39,973 nt of DNA, taken from contig CALUZR010000031.1 in assembly GCA_944325335.1 (NCBI GenBank), positions 1 to 39,973 on the forward strand, given 5' to 3'. The notes below the pieces were generated by a model. The model was given only the letters and a program-made list of their open reading frames with translations. It did no database searches and was not told the origin of the DNA. The stretch is from an uncultured Parabacteroides sp. (GTDB lineage: Bacteria > Bacteroidota > Bacteroidia > Bacteroidales > Tannerellaceae). A program made the position numbers and the translations under genes. This document shows, piece by piece, positions 8,717-18,793 of the stretch; position 1 is the first letter of the stretch; every line of letters begins with the position of its first letter.

Positions 8717-10054
8717 TTAAAGATTACGCACGTAGGCTTTGAACTGGTCGCCCCGGTCCTCGTAGCACTTGAAAAGGTCGAAGCTCGCGCAGCAGGGCGA
8801 GAGCAGTACCGTGTCGCCCTTATGTGCCATGCGGTAAGCCTTCGTAACGGCCTCTTCCATCGAGCGGGCGTCTTCGATTTCGGGCACTTTCCCGTCGAAG
8901 AAACGGTGCAGCTTCGCATTGTCCACACCGAGGAAGATGAGGGAATGCACCTTCTCTTTTACTAAATCCTCGATCTCCGAATAGTCGTTTCCTTTGTCCG
9001 TGCCGCCCAAGATGAGGACGACCGGGGTGCGCATCGATTGCAAGGCGTACCAGCACGAGTTGACGTTCGTCGCCTTCGAGTCGTTGATATAATCCACGCC
9101 CCGGACGCGCGCCACTTTCTCCAGCCGATGCTCCACGCCCGAGAAGCTGCGGAGCGCCGCCCGGATCTTTTCGTCTTTCAAATCCATGATTTTAGCGGCA
9201 ATCGTAGCTGCCAACGAATTATACAAATTATGTTTGCCTGTCAATGCCAACAATTCTTCCTCCATGCTAAAAATCCCATTAGTTGTTTCTACTGTTATTT
9301 GATTGTTTTCCACGTAGCCCTTTGTGCCGGCTTCATGCGTTTCGGCAAAAGGATAGAGAGTCGCCGCCGGGTTCCGTTTCTGGATTTCCCGCGCGATGAT
9401 CGGGTCGTCGTTCCAAAAGATAAACGCGTCGTGCGCCGTCTGGTTCTGCAGGATACGGAACTTCGCGTCCACGTAGTTCTGCATCTCGTAATTATAGCGG
9501 TCCAGATGGTCCGGCGTGATGTTCAGCAAGATGGCAATATCCGCCTTGAATTGGTACATATTGTCCAGCTGGAAACTGCTCAACTCGATGACATAGACGG
9601 GATGCGGGCTCTCGGCCACCTGGAGCGCGAGGCTGTTCCCCACGTTCCCTGCCAATCCGGCGTCGATGCCTGCCTCGGTCAGGATGTGATGCGTCAAGAG
9701 GGTGGTCGTCGTCTTACCGTTGCTACCGGTGATGCAAATCATCTTCGCGTCGGTATAGCGGCCGGCGAACTCGATTTCCGAGATAATCGGCGTCCCTTGC
9801 GCTTTCAGTTTGCGGATAATCGGCGCTTTGTCCGGGATACCGGGGCTTTTCACCACCTCGTCGGCATTCAGGATCGCCTCTTCCGTATGCTGTCCCTCTT
9901 CCCAACGGATCCCGTGGGAATCCAACATCGCCTTATAGTTAGGTTTAATCGCAGAAGAATCCGAGACGAATACGTCGAATCCCTCTTTCTTTGCCAGGAT
10001 AGCAGCACCCGTGCCGCTCTCGCCGGCTCCTAAGATAACCATTCTTTTACTCAT
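8717..10054 (-). CDS. murD: UDP-N-acetylmuramoylalanine--D-glutamate ligase MurD
   Basis: MurD adds D-glutamate to UDP-MurNAc-L-Ala. The protein (445 residues) has the N-terminal loop ILGAGESGTGAAIL (7-20), the ATP loop GSNGKTTTT (110-118), the central motif LDRYNYEMQNY near 203, and the C-terminal-domain pattern EHRLEKVARVRGVDYINDSK (near 300-320) with the GGTDKGNDY loop. It is followed by ftsW and preceded by mraY with a 6-base gap, consistent with co-transcription. Confidence 0.96.
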   Translation of the reverse strand: MSKRMVILGAGESGTGAAILAKKEGFDVFVSDSSAIKPNYKAMLDSHGIRWEEGQHTEEAILNADEVVKSPGIPDKAPIIRKLKAQGTPIISEIEFAGRYTDAKMICITGSNGKTTTTLLTHHILTEAGIDAGLAGNVGNSLALQVAESPHPVYVIELSSFQLDNMYQFKADIAILLNITPDHLDRYNYEMQNYVDAKFRILQNQTAHDAFIFWNDDPIIAREIQKRNPAATLYPFAETHEAGTKGYVENNQITVETTNGIFSMEEELLALTGKHNLYNSLAATIAAKIMDLKDEKIRAALRSFSGVEHRLEKVARVRGVDYINDSKATNVNSCWYALQSMRTPVVLILGGTDKGNDYSEIEDLVKEKVHSLIFLGVDNAKLHRFFDGKVPEIEDARSMEEAVTKAYRMAHKGDTVLLSPCCASFDLFKCYEDRGDQFKAYVRNL

Positions 10055-10060
10055 TTTCGT

Positions 10061-11320
10061 TTATCGCATCTTTAACGTAACTATCGTAATTACTGCCAAT
10101 ATAATTCCTATTAACCAGAAACGCACCACGATTTTGGACTCGGGCACCACGTTCAGCGGCTTCTGCAGGAGCGCGTCGATACCGGCATTGCCCGGTTTCT
10201 GGAAATGGTGATGGAGGGGTGCCATCTTAAACACCCTTCGTCCCACGCCGTATTTCCGCTTCGTGTACTTGAAGTAGGCGGTCTGGATGATGACCGAGAG
10301 GTTCTCGACCAGGAAGATACCGCACAAAATTGGAATCAACAGCTCCTTGCGGATAATGATGGCAAACACGGCAATGATGCCGCCGAGCGTCAAACTCCCC
10401 GTATCGCCCATGAAGACTTGCGCCGGATAGGCATTGTACCAAAGGAATCCGACCGTCGCCCCGATGAACGCGGCCGCATAGACCACTAGCTCCTCGGCGC
10501 CAGGTATGAACATGATGTTCAGGAACGAAGCGAACTCGAAGTGGGACGACATATAGGCTAATATCCCCAGCGCGACCCCGATAATCGCCGACGAGCCCGC
10601 CGCCAATCCGTCCAGCCCGTCCGTCAGGTTCGCCCCGTTCGAGACGGCCGTCACCACGAAGATCACCATCAGCACGAATACGCACCAGGCCGCCTCCTGC
10701 TTATACTTGCCCGCCCACGAGACGAGGCTCGCATAATCGAAGTTGTTGTTCTTCACGAACGGAATCGTGGTCTTGGTCGATTTCTTCTCGATGGCATGGA
10801 ATTGCACCGTCTCGATCACATTGTCGCGGCGCACCTCCATATTTTCCTTAATCACCACGTCGGGACTGAGGAACAGGACCAGGCCGACAATCAGTCCCAA
10901 CCCCACTTGCCCTACGATCTTGAACCGCCCGTGCATCCCTTCCTTGTTCTTTTTGAAGACTTTGATGTAATCGTCGGCAAAACCCAAGGCGCCCAGCCAG
11001 ACGGTCGTGATGAGCATTAGGAGGAGGTAAATATTGTCGAGCCGGGCACAGAGCAACGTCGGCACCAAAATCGCGATGATGATGATGATACCGCCCATCG
11101 TCGGCGTCCCTTTCTTGCTCATCTGTCCCTCCAGACCGAGGTTGCGCACCGTCTCGCCGATTTGCAGGTATTGCAGCCGGTCGATGATGCGCCGCCCGAT
11201 GGCCGTCGAGATAAACAGCGACAAAATCAACGCCACCCCCGAGCGGAACGAGACGTACTTGAACATCCCCGCGCCCGGCAGGTCCAGTTGGTCTAAATAG
11301 TTAAATAAATAATACAGCAT
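10061..11320 (-). CDS. mraY: Phospho-MurNAc-pentapeptide transferase MraY
   Basis: MraY makes lipid I by moving phospho-MurNAc-pentapeptide onto undecaprenyl phosphate in the membrane. The 419-residue polytopic protein carries the signatures [19 protein letters not shown] (near 116-135), the catalytic [12 protein letters not shown] (near 232-243) and [16 protein letters not shown] (near 296-311), plus PLHHHFQ near the C-terminus. Its length matches the longer Bacteroidetes form, which has an extended loop between early helices. A 42-bp tandem array lies between it and murE upstream. Confidence 0.96.
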   Translation of the reverse strand: MLYYLFNYLDQLDLPGAGMFKYVSFRSGVALILSLFISTAIGRRIIDRLQYLQIGETVRNLGLEGQMSKKGTPTMGGIIIIIAILVPTLLCARLDNIYLLLMLITTVWLGALGFADDYIKVFKKNKEGMHGRFKIVGQVGLGLIVGLVLFLSPDVVIKENMEVRRDNVIETVQFHAIEKKSTKTTIPFVKNNNFDYASLVSWAGKYKQEAAWCVFVLMVIFVVTAVSNGANLTDGLDGLAAGSSAIIGVALGILAYMSSHFEFASFLNIMFIPGAEELVVYAAAFIGATVGFLWYNAYPAQVFMGDTGSLTLGGIIAVFAIIIRKELLIPILCGIFLVENLSVIIQTAYFKYTKRKYGVGRRVFKMAPLHHHFQKPGNAGIDALLQKPLNVVPESKIVVRFWLIGIILAVITIVTLKMR

Positions 11321-11358
11321 TTCTTTTTATTCATCTTTATTCGTTTTATTTCCATTCG

Positions 11359-11499
11359 TCCGACAATGTCGGAATCCTTCTCCGTCTGGCCGGGAGACTT
11401 TCCGACAATGTCGGAATCTTTCTCCGCTTGCCCGGGAGGCTTTCCGACAATGTCGGAATCTTTCTCCGCTTGGCCGGGAAGCTTTCCGACATTGTCGGA
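11359..11499. repeat. Tandem repeat array, 42-bp period, 3.4 units, 3' of murE
   Basis: Units begin at 11359, 11401, 11443 and 11485, exactly 42 bases apart, the last one partial. Each starts with the palindrome TCCGACAATGTCGGA (TCCGACATTGTCGGA in the last) followed by ATCTTTCTCCGCTTGGCCGG or a close variant. The array begins 33 bases after the murE stop and ends 39 bases before the mraY ATG, reading on the coding strand, inside the dcw cluster. Its sequence is unrelated to the other arrays here. Confidence 0.92.
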
Positions 11500-11531
11500 C
11501 GTTTTGTATGTTATTCCTTCAAAGCAAACCA

Positions 11532-12995
11532 TCAGGCGTTTCCTTCCCCAATCAATTCCCGGATGATTTCGCGGTCGTCGAAATGATGCTTCACGCCTTT
11601 TACCTCCTGGTAATCTTCGTGTCCCTTTCCGGCTACCAAGACGACATCGCCCCGTTGCGCCAACGTCAGCGCCGTTTTGATGGCCTGCCGACGGTCGGTG
11701 ATGCAAAGCGTGTGGTCGAGGTCGGCTGCCGAAAGCCCGGCCACCATGTCTTGTATGATCGCCTCCGGCTCCTCGAAGCGGGGATTGTCGGAGGTCAGGA
11801 TCACCTGGTCGCTCAGGCGGGCTGCCTCTTTCGCCATCATGGGGCGTTTGCCCTTATCGCGGTTTCCGCCGCAGCCCACCACCGTGAGGACGCGCCCGTT
11901 ACCATCCAGCACCTCGTGGATACCGTTCAATACGTTCGTCAGCGCGTCGGGCGTATGCGCATAATCCACAATGGCAGTAAATCCTTTGGGCGAACGGATC
12001 GTCTCGAAACGACCCGACACGGAATGCAACGTACTGAGCACCACCAGCACCTGCTCGGGGTCTTTGCCCAGCGTCACCGCTGCGCCATAGACCGCCAGGA
12101 GGTTGTACGCATTAAACCGCCCGACGAACTGCACTGAGACCTCGCGGTTGTTCACCAGCAGTTCCGTCCCATCGAAATGCGACTCCAGGATCTTGCCCTT
12201 GAAGTCTGCCACCGTGCGGAGCGAATAGGTCAGTTTCCGCGCCTTCGTATTCTGCAGCATGACTAGTCCGGACTTGTCGTCGGCATTCGTCAGGGCAAAC
12301 GCCGAAGCAGGCAGGTCGTCGAAGAACTTTTTCTTGGCCCGGAGATAATTCTCGACCGTTTTATGATAATCCAGATGGTCTCGCGTGAGGTTCGTGAAGA
12401 TACCCCCGTCGAACGAAAGTCCGGCGATGCGCTTCTGGTCGATGGCGTGCGAGCTGACCTCCATAAAGACGTATTCGCAACCCGCCTCTGCCATTTGGGC
12501 GATGAGGGCGTGGAGCGTCAACGGGTCCGGCGTCGTATGCTCGGTCGGGACCGGTTTATCGTCTATATAATTGCATACGGTTGAAATCAACCCCGCCTTA
12601 TGTCCCATCCGGCGAAACATTGTATATAATAAGGTGGCGATGGTCGTCTTCCCGTTCGTACCCGTGACGCCCACCAGTACCAACCGGCGGGAAGGATTCC
12701 CGTACCATTCGGAAAGCAACTCGCCCAATGCCTCGGCCGAATCCTTTACGACGATACATGTGGCCTCGCTTGGCATGTCTGAAGGCATTGCTTCGCACAC
12801 GACGGCTACGGCTCCTTTCTCTACGGCGCTCCGGATATAGGCATGGCCGTCGACCGCCGTTCCCCGTACAGCCACAAACAGATGGCCTGCCTCTACCCGG
12901 CGCGAATCAGACTGGATGCCGGAAATCTCCTTATCGGTCGCTCCAGCCACCTCAACCGTCTTCAAAACCTGAATCAAATCCTGTAAATTCATCAT
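11532..12995 (-). CDS. murE: UDP-MurNAc-L-Ala-D-Glu--2,6-diaminopimelate ligase MurE
   Basis: MurE adds the third residue of the stem peptide. The 487-residue protein has the ATP loop [12 protein letters not shown] (112-123), the carbamylated-lysine region around [11 protein letters not shown] (near 225), and the substrate-choosing motif DNPR in [14 protein letters not shown] (near 405), which is diagnostic of meso-diaminopimelate rather than lysine. The adjacent ftsI stop is one base upstream, so the two genes are almost fused. It implies A1gamma-type peptidoglycan, as known in Bacteroidales. Confidence 0.96.
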   Translation of the reverse strand: MMNLQDLIQVLKTVEVAGATDKEISGIQSDSRRVEAGHLFVAVRGTAVDGHAYIRSAVEKGAVAVVCEAMPSDMPSEATCIVVKDSAEALGELLSEWYGNPSRRLVLVGVTGTNGKTTIATLLYTMFRRMGHKAGLISTVCNYIDDKPVPTEHTTPDPLTLHALIAQMAEAGCEYVFMEVSSHAIDQKRIAGLSFDGGIFTNLTRDHLDYHKTVENYLRAKKKFFDDLPASAFALTNADDKSGLVMLQNTKARKLTYSLRTVADFKGKILESHFDGTELLVNNREVSVQFVGRFNAYNLLAVYGAAVTLGKDPEQVLVVLSTLHSVSGRFETIRSPKGFTAIVDYAHTPDALTNVLNGIHEVLDGNGRVLTVVGCGGNRDKGKRPMMAKEAARLSDQVILTSDNPRFEEPEAIIQDMVAGLSAADLDHTLCITDRRQAIKTALTLAQRGDVVLVAGKGHEDYQEVKGVKHHFDDREIIRELIGEGNA

Positions 12996-12996
12996 T

Positions 12997-15153
12997 TTAT
13001 TTCAGTGTGATTAATATGGTTTGTCCTTTTACTACCCGTCGGCCCGGCGGAATGCTCTGGGAAGTCACGCGGCCCGCGCCCGAAAGCGTCACCCGCAAAC
13101 CGGCATTCTCCAATAAGAATACGGCATCCTTCGCCCCCATGCCATATACCGACGGGACTAATCCGTCTATTATTTTCAGATTGCGCAAACGGATATCAGA
13201 CGAATCCCGTTCGGCACGTACCCAATGGGTCGATGCGCTATCTGTCCATTGGATATCCAATTCGTCCAACACCTCCTGGATGGCGCGCTTCTCGCCCGCT
13301 TTCGTAGCAGGGAGCAACACGGCCGTCGAATCCCGTTCCATATCCTCTACCTTGACACGGATATGGCTGGCGTAAATCTTCTCGGCAATCGCCTTCACCA
13401 CGCCGCCCGACATCGTACCACCCGAAGGATACCCGATACGCGGCTGGCGGATTACGACGATGCAAGAATACTGCGGATCGTTCGCCGGGAAATATCCTGC
13501 GAATGCCACCTGATGCCCCGCTCGGCGATAGACGCCGCCCGACGCAATCTGTGCCGTGCCTGTCTTGCCCGCAATCGGGATGATATCGGAATGCACCGCC
13601 TTTCCCGTACCGCTATCCACCACGCCTACCAGCATGTGCTGGATTTTTGCCAGCGTCTCGGTCGAGCAAATGGATTGCTTCAAGACTTCGGGTGAGAACG
13701 AGCGTACGGTCTTGCCCCGGTGCTTAATCTCTTTCACAAAATAAGGACGCATCATTCTCCCTCCATTAGCTATAGCATTATAAAAGGCTAAGGTAGAGAT
13801 AGGAGGGATCTGCGTCTCGTATCCGAAAGACATCCATGGGAGTGTTGTCTTGGACCAATACTGGTTCGGATCGTCCGGCCGACGGATTTTCGCCCGTCCC
13901 GCACCTGGAATGTCGATCTTCAAATCTGCATTCATGCCAATACGGTATAAACCTTCCACGAACTTCGTCGGATTGTCCGCATATCCCTTCAGGATGGTTT
14001 TCGCCACACCGATATTCGACGAATACCAAATGGCCTGCTCGACGGTTATCTTCCCATAACCGCCCCGGTGCATATTGTGGTCGGTCATGCGGGCGCCTTT
14101 ATACATATATATACCATTGCCTACGTCGACCGTATCGCCCGGCTGACACACACCATCCTCCAATGCCACCATGATGGAAGCCACCTTGAAGGTAGAACCC
14201 GGTTCGGTCTCGTCGGCTACGGCATGGTTCATCGTTTCGGCATAGACGCCTTCCCGCACACGCCCCATATTGGTAATCGCTTTTATCTCGCCCGTGGCTA
14301 CTTCCATGACGACGGCCGTACCCGAAGCGGCATCGATGCTCTTCAGCATATCCACGAGCGATTTCTCTGTCAAGTCTTGGATATCAATATCGATAGTGGA
14401 ATAGATATCCATGCCTTCAACGGGTTCCTCTTCGGTTACGTTCGTCCATTGCCCGTTCAAACGACGGATAGCGTTCCATCCCGGTTTGCCCCGGAGGAGC
14501 GAATCATATTGGAGCTCCAATCCATTCTTCCCTTTCGTCACGCCCGAGGTGTCGATTTCTCCATACGTATCGCCAATGGTACGCGACGCCAACGAGCCGA
14601 ATGGCTTTTCACGTTGTACCATTTCCTTGACCACCAACCCCGTCTTGTTCGAATTATTCATCCGGAAGAAGGGAAAGGCTTTCAAATTCTTCAATTCATA
14701 ATAAGAGATTTTCTTCGAGACGACCGGATAATAACGGCTTCCAATCGCATACCCCCTGCGCAGATGGGCTTTATAACCCGCCGGTGTCCGGTCGTGGAAC
14801 GTATGCGAAAGGCAGATGGCCAGCGAATCGAGATTCGCGTCGAACACCTTCTTATCAAATCCTCCCGCTTTGAAGTCCATAAAGGTATAATAACGGGGTA
14901 CGCTGGTGGCCATTAGCTTCCCATCGTGCGAATAGATATTGCCTCGGCTGGGATAGATCCGGCGATCGGGGCGTTCTTGCGTCTTAGCCAATGCCAACCA
15001 TTTGTCTTTTTCCACAAAAGCCGTCTTGCAAGCCTTGAACACGATCATGCCCGCCAAGCACAACAAGCAGACCACAATAATGGCATAGCGCACCAGAATC
15101 CATTTGCCTAAATCCGGACTCTGCTCTTTCTTCTTTGCTTCCTCTTCTGCCAT
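12997..15153 (-). CDS. ftsI: Septal transpeptidase FtsI/PBP with C-terminal PASTA domain
   Basis: This class B penicillin-binding protein cross-links septal peptidoglycan with FtsW. The 718 residues contain one N-terminal membrane helix (about 19-40), a dimerisation domain ([15 protein letters not shown], near 64-78), and the transpeptidase motifs STFK (320-323, nucleophile S320), SSN (378-380) and KTGT (530-533). The C-terminus carries a PASTA domain (about 660-718, [20 protein letters not shown]). PASTA on a septal PBP is common in Bacteroidetes and Gram-positives but absent from E. coli FtsI. It starts 3 bases before the end of the ftsL-like gene region. Confidence 0.95.
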   Translation of the reverse strand: MAEEEAKKKEQSPDLGKWILVRYAIIVVCLLCLAGMIVFKACKTAFVEKDKWLALAKTQERPDRRIYPSRGNIYSHDGKLMATSVPRYYTFMDFKAGGFDKKVFDANLDSLAICLSHTFHDRTPAGYKAHLRRGYAIGSRYYPVVSKKISYYELKNLKAFPFFRMNNSNKTGLVVKEMVQREKPFGSLASRTIGDTYGEIDTSGVTKGKNGLELQYDSLLRGKPGWNAIRRLNGQWTNVTEEEPVEGMDIYSTIDIDIQDLTEKSLVDMLKSIDAASGTAVVMEVATGEIKAITNMGRVREGVYAETMNHAVADETEPGSTFKVASIMVALEDGVCQPGDTVDVGNGIYMYKGARMTDHNMHRGGYGKITVEQAIWYSSNIGVAKTILKGYADNPTKFVEGLYRIGMNADLKIDIPGAGRAKIRRPDDPNQYWSKTTLPWMSFGYETQIPPISTLAFYNAIANGGRMMRPYFVKEIKHRGKTVRSFSPEVLKQSICSTETLAKIQHMLVGVVDSGTGKAVHSDIIPIAGKTGTAQIASGGVYRRAGHQVAFAGYFPANDPQYSCIVVIRQPRIGYPSGGTMSGGVVKAIAEKIYASHIRVKVEDMERDSTAVLLPATKAGEKRAIQEVLDELDIQWTDSASTHWVRAERDSSDIRLRNLKIIDGLVPSVYGMGAKDAVFLLENAGLRVTLSGAGRVTSQSIPPGRRVVKGQTILITLK

Positions 15154-15156
15154 CGC

Positions 15157-15483
15157 TTATTTCTCCAATTCATACGGAGGAGTTTGCGCCCCTTCCAAGT
15201 CAATACCTTGTTCTTCTATCAACGACTCTATCTGGGATTGTCGGCTATGCCCTGTCAGTTCAGAGGAGATAGACAACGCTTCGAAGCGCACGTCTTGCAA
15301 TTCCTTTTGCAAGTGGTCTATCTTGCTCAGTTTCTGCATACAGCTATATCGGTTTCCAATAAAGAAGATGATCAACACGACGATTAGCACAATCATCCGT
15401 GTATGGCGCATGATGAAATCCCCATTCAGGATTCCACCTCCCAATATATAGATAAATGAGAAATGTTTTTTCTTCTTTTCCAT
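15157..15483 (-). CDS. FtsL-like divisome protein
   Basis: A 108-residue bitopic protein with a basic N-terminus, one membrane helix (about residues 27-45, RMIVLIVVLIIFFIGNRY) and a short coiled-coil-prone segment (LSKIDHLQKELQDVRFEALSISSEL, about 52-76). Size, topology and position between rsmH and ftsI are those of FtsL, which forms a complex with FtsQ and FtsB and activates FtsWI. FtsL sequences diverge strongly, so the identification is mostly positional; Bacteroidetes have a dedicated FtsL-like family that this resembles. It lies 9 bases after rsmH and 3 bases before ftsI. Confidence 0.8.
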   Translation of the reverse strand: MEKKKKHFSFIYILGGGILNGDFIMRHTRMIVLIVVLIIFFIGNRYSCMQKLSKIDHLQKELQDVRFEALSISSELTGHSRQSQIESLIEEQGIDLEGAQTPPYELEK

Positions 15484-15492
15484 TGCCTTGCC

Positions 15493-16413
15493 TTATTCTT
15501 TTCGTTCTGCAATCCGTAATTTAGCACTTCGCGAACGGGGGTTTCGCTCGATTTCTTCGTCGGACGGGATAATCACTTTGTTGCTTACCAACCGGAAAGG
15601 CGATTGCACATTGCCATAAAAGTCCTGCTCCGCCTTGCCTTCGAAATTACCCGCCTTCAGGAAATTCTTCACCAATCGGTCTTCCAACGAATGGTAGGTA
15701 ATCACGACTAATCGTCCGCCCGGCTTCAATACCTTGAGCGTGGCTTGTAGCATCTCTTTCAATGCCTGCATCTCGTCGTTCACTTCGATGCGCAATGCCT
15801 GGAATACTTGTGCTAAAAACTTCTTTTCCTTATCTTTCCCTATGAAAGGTTTCAGTACCTCCAATAAATCTGCAATCTCAGAGAATGGCTTTTCCGTCCG
15901 CGCTTTCACGATCGTAGCCGCCAATTTGCGCGCTATCTTTACTTCGCCATACAGACGGAACAAATCCGCCAACGCCTCTTCGTCGTAGGTATTCAGCACG
16001 TCCGCCGCCGTTTGCCCCGCCCGGGTGTTCATTCGCATATCCAACGCCCCTTCGAAACGGAAAGAGAAGCCTCGCTCTTTCGCATCAAAATGGTGCGACG
16101 AAACGCCCAAGTCGGCCAACAAGCCATCTACCTGCCCAGCCTGGCCATAGTATCGCATGAAATTGTACAAATAACGGAAGTTGCTCCGCACGAACGTAAA
16201 CCGCGCGTCGGTAGGTATATTCTGCTCCGCATCAGCGTCTTGGTCGAAGCCATACAAATGCCCCCCTTCGCCCAGTTGCTTTAAGATTTCGCGCGAATGC
16301 CCGCCTCCGCCAAAGGTGACATCCACGTAAATGCCTTGCGGTTTGATCGCCAACCCTTCCAAACTTTCGGGTAACAACACCGGCACATGATACGCGTATT
16401 CTTGTCGTTCCAT
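15493..16413 (-). CDS. rsmH: 16S rRNA (cytosine(1402)-N4)-methyltransferase RsmH
   Basis: RsmH (MraW) methylates C1402 of 16S rRNA using S-adenosylmethionine. From the ATG at 16413 the protein is 306 residues: YHVPVLLPESLEGL at the start, the SAM-binding motif DVTFGGGGHSREIL (about 31-44), LLADLGVSSHHFD (near 97-109), and the end motif NPRSRSAKLRIAERKE. The open frame extends to 16479, but family alignment and a GGAAAGG placed about six bases before the ATG at 16413 favour the short start (16419 is a close alternative). It is the first recognisable gene of the dcw cluster here; mraZ, its usual upstream partner, is not present. Confidence 0.95.
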   Translation of the reverse strand: MERQEYAYHVPVLLPESLEGLAIKPQGIYVDVTFGGGGHSREILKQLGEGGHLYGFDQDADAEQNIPTDARFTFVRSNFRYLYNFMRYYGQAGQVDGLLADLGVSSHHFDAKERGFSFRFEGALDMRMNTRAGQTAADVLNTYDEEALADLFRLYGEVKIARKLAATIVKARTEKPFSEIADLLEVLKPFIGKDKEKKFLAQVFQALRIEVNDEMQALKEMLQATLKVLKPGGRLVVITYHSLEDRLVKNFLKAGNFEGKAEQDFYGNVQSPFRLVSNKVIIPSDEEIERNPRSRSAKLRIAERKE

Positions 16414-16670
16414 TTTCATCCTTTCCGTGTTAAAATAGTACTTTAACAAATGCGACTTACTACTTTGATTTGTAAACATCTGCTTATTTCGCGGGTAAAA
16501 TTACATATTTACCTTTTCTCCTGCCAGAAAAAACGCAAAAAAAGTTATCAACAGGTGGAGAAGAAAGTGTCAATTTGTTTCATTCTCCCTATTTTTCAAG
16601 ACAGAAGGCAAGAAATCCGCCCATTTTCCTAACTTATCTTTTAGCCAAATAGAGGCAAATAGCGCGAAGG

Positions 16671-16678
16671 CAAACGTA
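16671..16678 (-). promoter_or_regulatory. Possible -7 promoter element for the dcw operon
   Basis: Minus-strand TACGTTTG fits TAnnTTTG and lies about 260 bases before the rsmH ATG. No TTG is found at 19-20 bases spacing, so support is weak; it would imply a long 5' leader. Confidence 0.25.
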
Positions 16679-16950
16679 TTTCATACAAAAGATAGGCATA
16701 AACGCTTGCATTTACACCGTCTTTTCGGGAAATCACGGCGTAATTGGAAAGGTTTCTCGTTACTTTCCAGTGAAAATATCCCTACTTTCGAAAGCATTTA
16801 TAAGCATAAACGGACGAAAAGAAACAGAACCCGCGTTGAGAAATGATTCGAACAAGCAATTTTTCTCTTTATTTTCTTCCAGAATGAAGTTTATAGATGA
16901 AAGCTTTCTGACGACACAAAGCTATAATCAATAACCTATTACAGAAGAAA

Positions 16951-17032
16951 AACCGCTTCTCAACCTCCTTATTTCGACGTTTTTGCAAAGCATTTCGCAT
17001 ACGACCCGAAATAAGTGCGTTAAGAAGCGGTT
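16951..17032 (-). terminator. Long hairpin downstream of the ftsH remnant, terminator-like
   Basis: A 26-base arm at 16951-16976 pairs with 17007-17032 across a 30-base loop. The matching blocks are AACCGCTTCT, AAC and CTTATTTCG, interrupted by one single mismatch and one 3-base mismatch. On the minus strand the stem ends in GCGGTTTTTC, so a U-rich tail follows. It starts 28 bases after the ftsH remnant stop and may end the birA transcript. A structured RNA is an alternative. Confidence 0.5.
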
Positions 17033-17059
17033 GGTTTGACACTTTGACAAATTGACATC

Positions 17060-17979
17060 TCAGCTTTCCGGCACATACTTACGCACGATGCGCATAAACT
17101 CCTCGCCGGTGATCGTTTCTCTTTCCATAAGGTAAGAAGCCGCCTCGTGCATGATGTCCAAATGGGCGGCAATGAGGTCGTGCGCTTTCTGGTGGGCGGA
17201 TTTGATCAACAAAAGGACCTCCTTGTCGATATCCGCCGCGGTCTCGGCCGAACAAGCCAACGACGTATCGCCTCCTAAGTAGGCATTGCTCACGGTTTCA
17301 AGCCCCATCATGTCATATTTCTCGCTCATGCGAAGCGGGTCACCATGGCTCGTGCCAATTTGGTGGCTTGTTCGATGTCGTTTGAGGCGCCGGTGGTGAT
17401 GGTGCCGCACAGGATTTCTTCGGCGGCTCGTCCACCGGTCAACGTGACAATCCGGTTTTGCAAGTTCTCCTTGCTCAACAAGGATTGTTCCCCGCTATCT
17501 ACCTGCATTGTATAGCCTAAAGCGCCCGACGTACGCGGTACAATGGTAATCTTATGTACCGGAGCTGAATGTGTTTGCATAGCAGCCACCAGCGCATGAC
17601 CCGTTTCATGGAAAGCAACCGTCCGCTTCTCTTCGGGCGAAAGCACCTTGCCTTTGCGCTGAGCACCGGCGATAATCGTCTCTACGCTCTCTTCCAAATC
17701 AGAAGTGGTCACTTCGTTTCGCCCCGAACGAACGGCATGCAACGCCGCTTCATTGACGATATTCGCCAAATCTGCCCCTGAAGAACCGACCGTAGCGCGT
17801 GCTACGATGTCTAAATCAATTGCTTCATGTTTCACATGCTTCAAATGGACGCCCAAGATTGCCTTCCTGCCTTCCAGATCCGGCAACTCCATTTGGATGC
17901 GGCGATCGAAGCGTCCTGGTCGCAATAAAGCCTTGTCCAAGCTATCTTCCTTGTTTAAAAACGGTGCAAATATGCACAT
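17060..17979 (-). pseudogene. ftsH: FtsH zinc metalloprotease remnant, N-terminally truncated and frameshifted
   Basis: Two overlapping frames (17326-17979 and the frame ending at 17060) together match the last 300 residues or so of FtsH, a membrane AAA+ protease. Present are the second-region-of-homology end (LDKALLRPGRFDRR), the AAA lid, and the zinc protease motif HETGH (in VAFHETGHALVAA). Missing are both membrane helices, Walker A and Walker B. Homology begins abruptly near 17946. At about 17328-17338 the reading changes frame at TTCGCATGAGC, where one G appears to be missing from the expected TTCGGCATGAGC (FGMSE), producing an immediate TGA. Both lesions make it non-functional; a complete ftsH must exist elsewhere because the enzyme is usually needed. 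It lies downstream of birA. Confidence 0.88.
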
Positions 17980-18034
17980 TTATGGGGAAAGGAAATTAGT
18001 CTAAAAAGGAACAAAGATGAACTTTTTATCTTAT

Positions 18035-18781
18035 TTAAAGATATTGGCCGTTTAAATCGTATCTTACTTCTTTAAACGCATACCGCCGCACTTCCCCATT
18101 CCGCAAGCGAAGGAGCAAATGGCCTGTCGGTTCGATGTCTGCAATCTCCGCCTCGAACCGTCCTTTATCATCTTCATACGGATAAAATCCTTGTCCCCGG
18201 TAAAGTGATTGGCGGTAAAGCGATGCGATTTCCGCTTCCCGTTCTTGAAGGAGCAAAAGGTAATTGGCATACAGATGCCGGATGAATTCGTCCAATAGCG
18301 CATCCAGTGGCTGCTCTTTCCCTGTTATCTGATACAAAGAGACCGGATTCGGCGCATCGCTTCGGAACTCGGCTTGATTTACATTGAGGCCAATGCCCAA
18401 AATAGAGGTATCCAATGAAGTTCCCATTAATTCATTTTCAATCAACATACCGCAAATCTTCCGGTCGTGCCAATACACGTCGTTCGGCCATTTTACCGTA
18501 ATGCCTTCCGTATAGGCGTCTAACGTTTGCTTCACACTGAGCGAAGCGATTTGTGAAATCAAGAATTGGCGATTCGCAGGTAGGCAAGTCGGATAAAGCA
18601 CTACGCTAAAGGTCAAGTTCTTCCCCGCTTCCGACTCCCACGTATGGCCGATTTGTCCACGCCCGGCCGTCTGGAAATCCGCCCATACGACGCTTCCTTC
18701 CGGCAAGCGTTCCTTCCGTAAATAATCCCGCAAATAGGTGTTTGTCGAAGGGGTCTCTTTCAAATGTATAAGTTGTTCCAT
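18035..18781 (-). CDS. birA: Biotin--[acetyl-CoA-carboxylase] ligase
   Basis: BirA joins biotin to the biotin carboxyl carrier protein and other biotin enzymes through biotinyl-AMP. The 248-residue protein has the family motif GRGQIGHTW (40-48), the KWPND segment (near 95), GMLIEN (near 111) and a short C-terminal SH3-like domain. There is no N-terminal winged helix, so it is a catalytic-only (class I) ligase, not a repressor. It starts 12 bases after the YraN-family gene ends, suggesting one transcript with that gene. Confidence 0.93.
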   Translation of the reverse strand: MEQLIHLKETPSTNTYLRDYLRKERLPEGSVVWADFQTAGRGQIGHTWESEAGKNLTFSVVLYPTCLPANRQFLISQIASLSVKQTLDAYTEGITVKWPNDVYWHDRKICGMLIENELMGTSLDTSILGIGLNVNQAEFRSDAPNPVSLYQITGKEQPLDALLDEFIRHLYANYLLLLQEREAEIASLYRQSLYRGQGFYPYEDDKGRFEAEIADIEPTGHLLLRLRNGEVRRYAFKEVRYDLNGQYL

Positions 18782-18793
18782 ATTTTATTCCCA

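Larger units (their letters stand above)
16480..17059. other. Gene-free stretch between rsmH and the ftsH remnant
   Basis: No convincing coding frame is present in about 580 bases. It holds a possible -7 element for the dcw operon (16671-16678), short direct and inverted words around GCATTTATAAGCATAAAC (16794-16811), and a large hairpin (16951-17032). This is where mraZ would be expected. Base composition is AT-rich compared with the neighbouring genes. Confidence 0.6.

Noticed and set aside
11293..11706. Minus-strand coding frame across the 42-bp array
   Set aside because: It consists of repeat-derived peptide and overlaps murE and mraY in another frame.
16546..16556. DnaA box (TTATCAACA) suggesting an origin
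   Set aside because: Only one mismatched site was seen and no cluster, DUE-like tract or dnaA/dnaN context is present.
17320..17340. Programmed frameshift in ftsH
   Set aside because: No slippery heptamer is visible; a single base is missing and the N-terminal half of the gene is absent, so decay explains it better.
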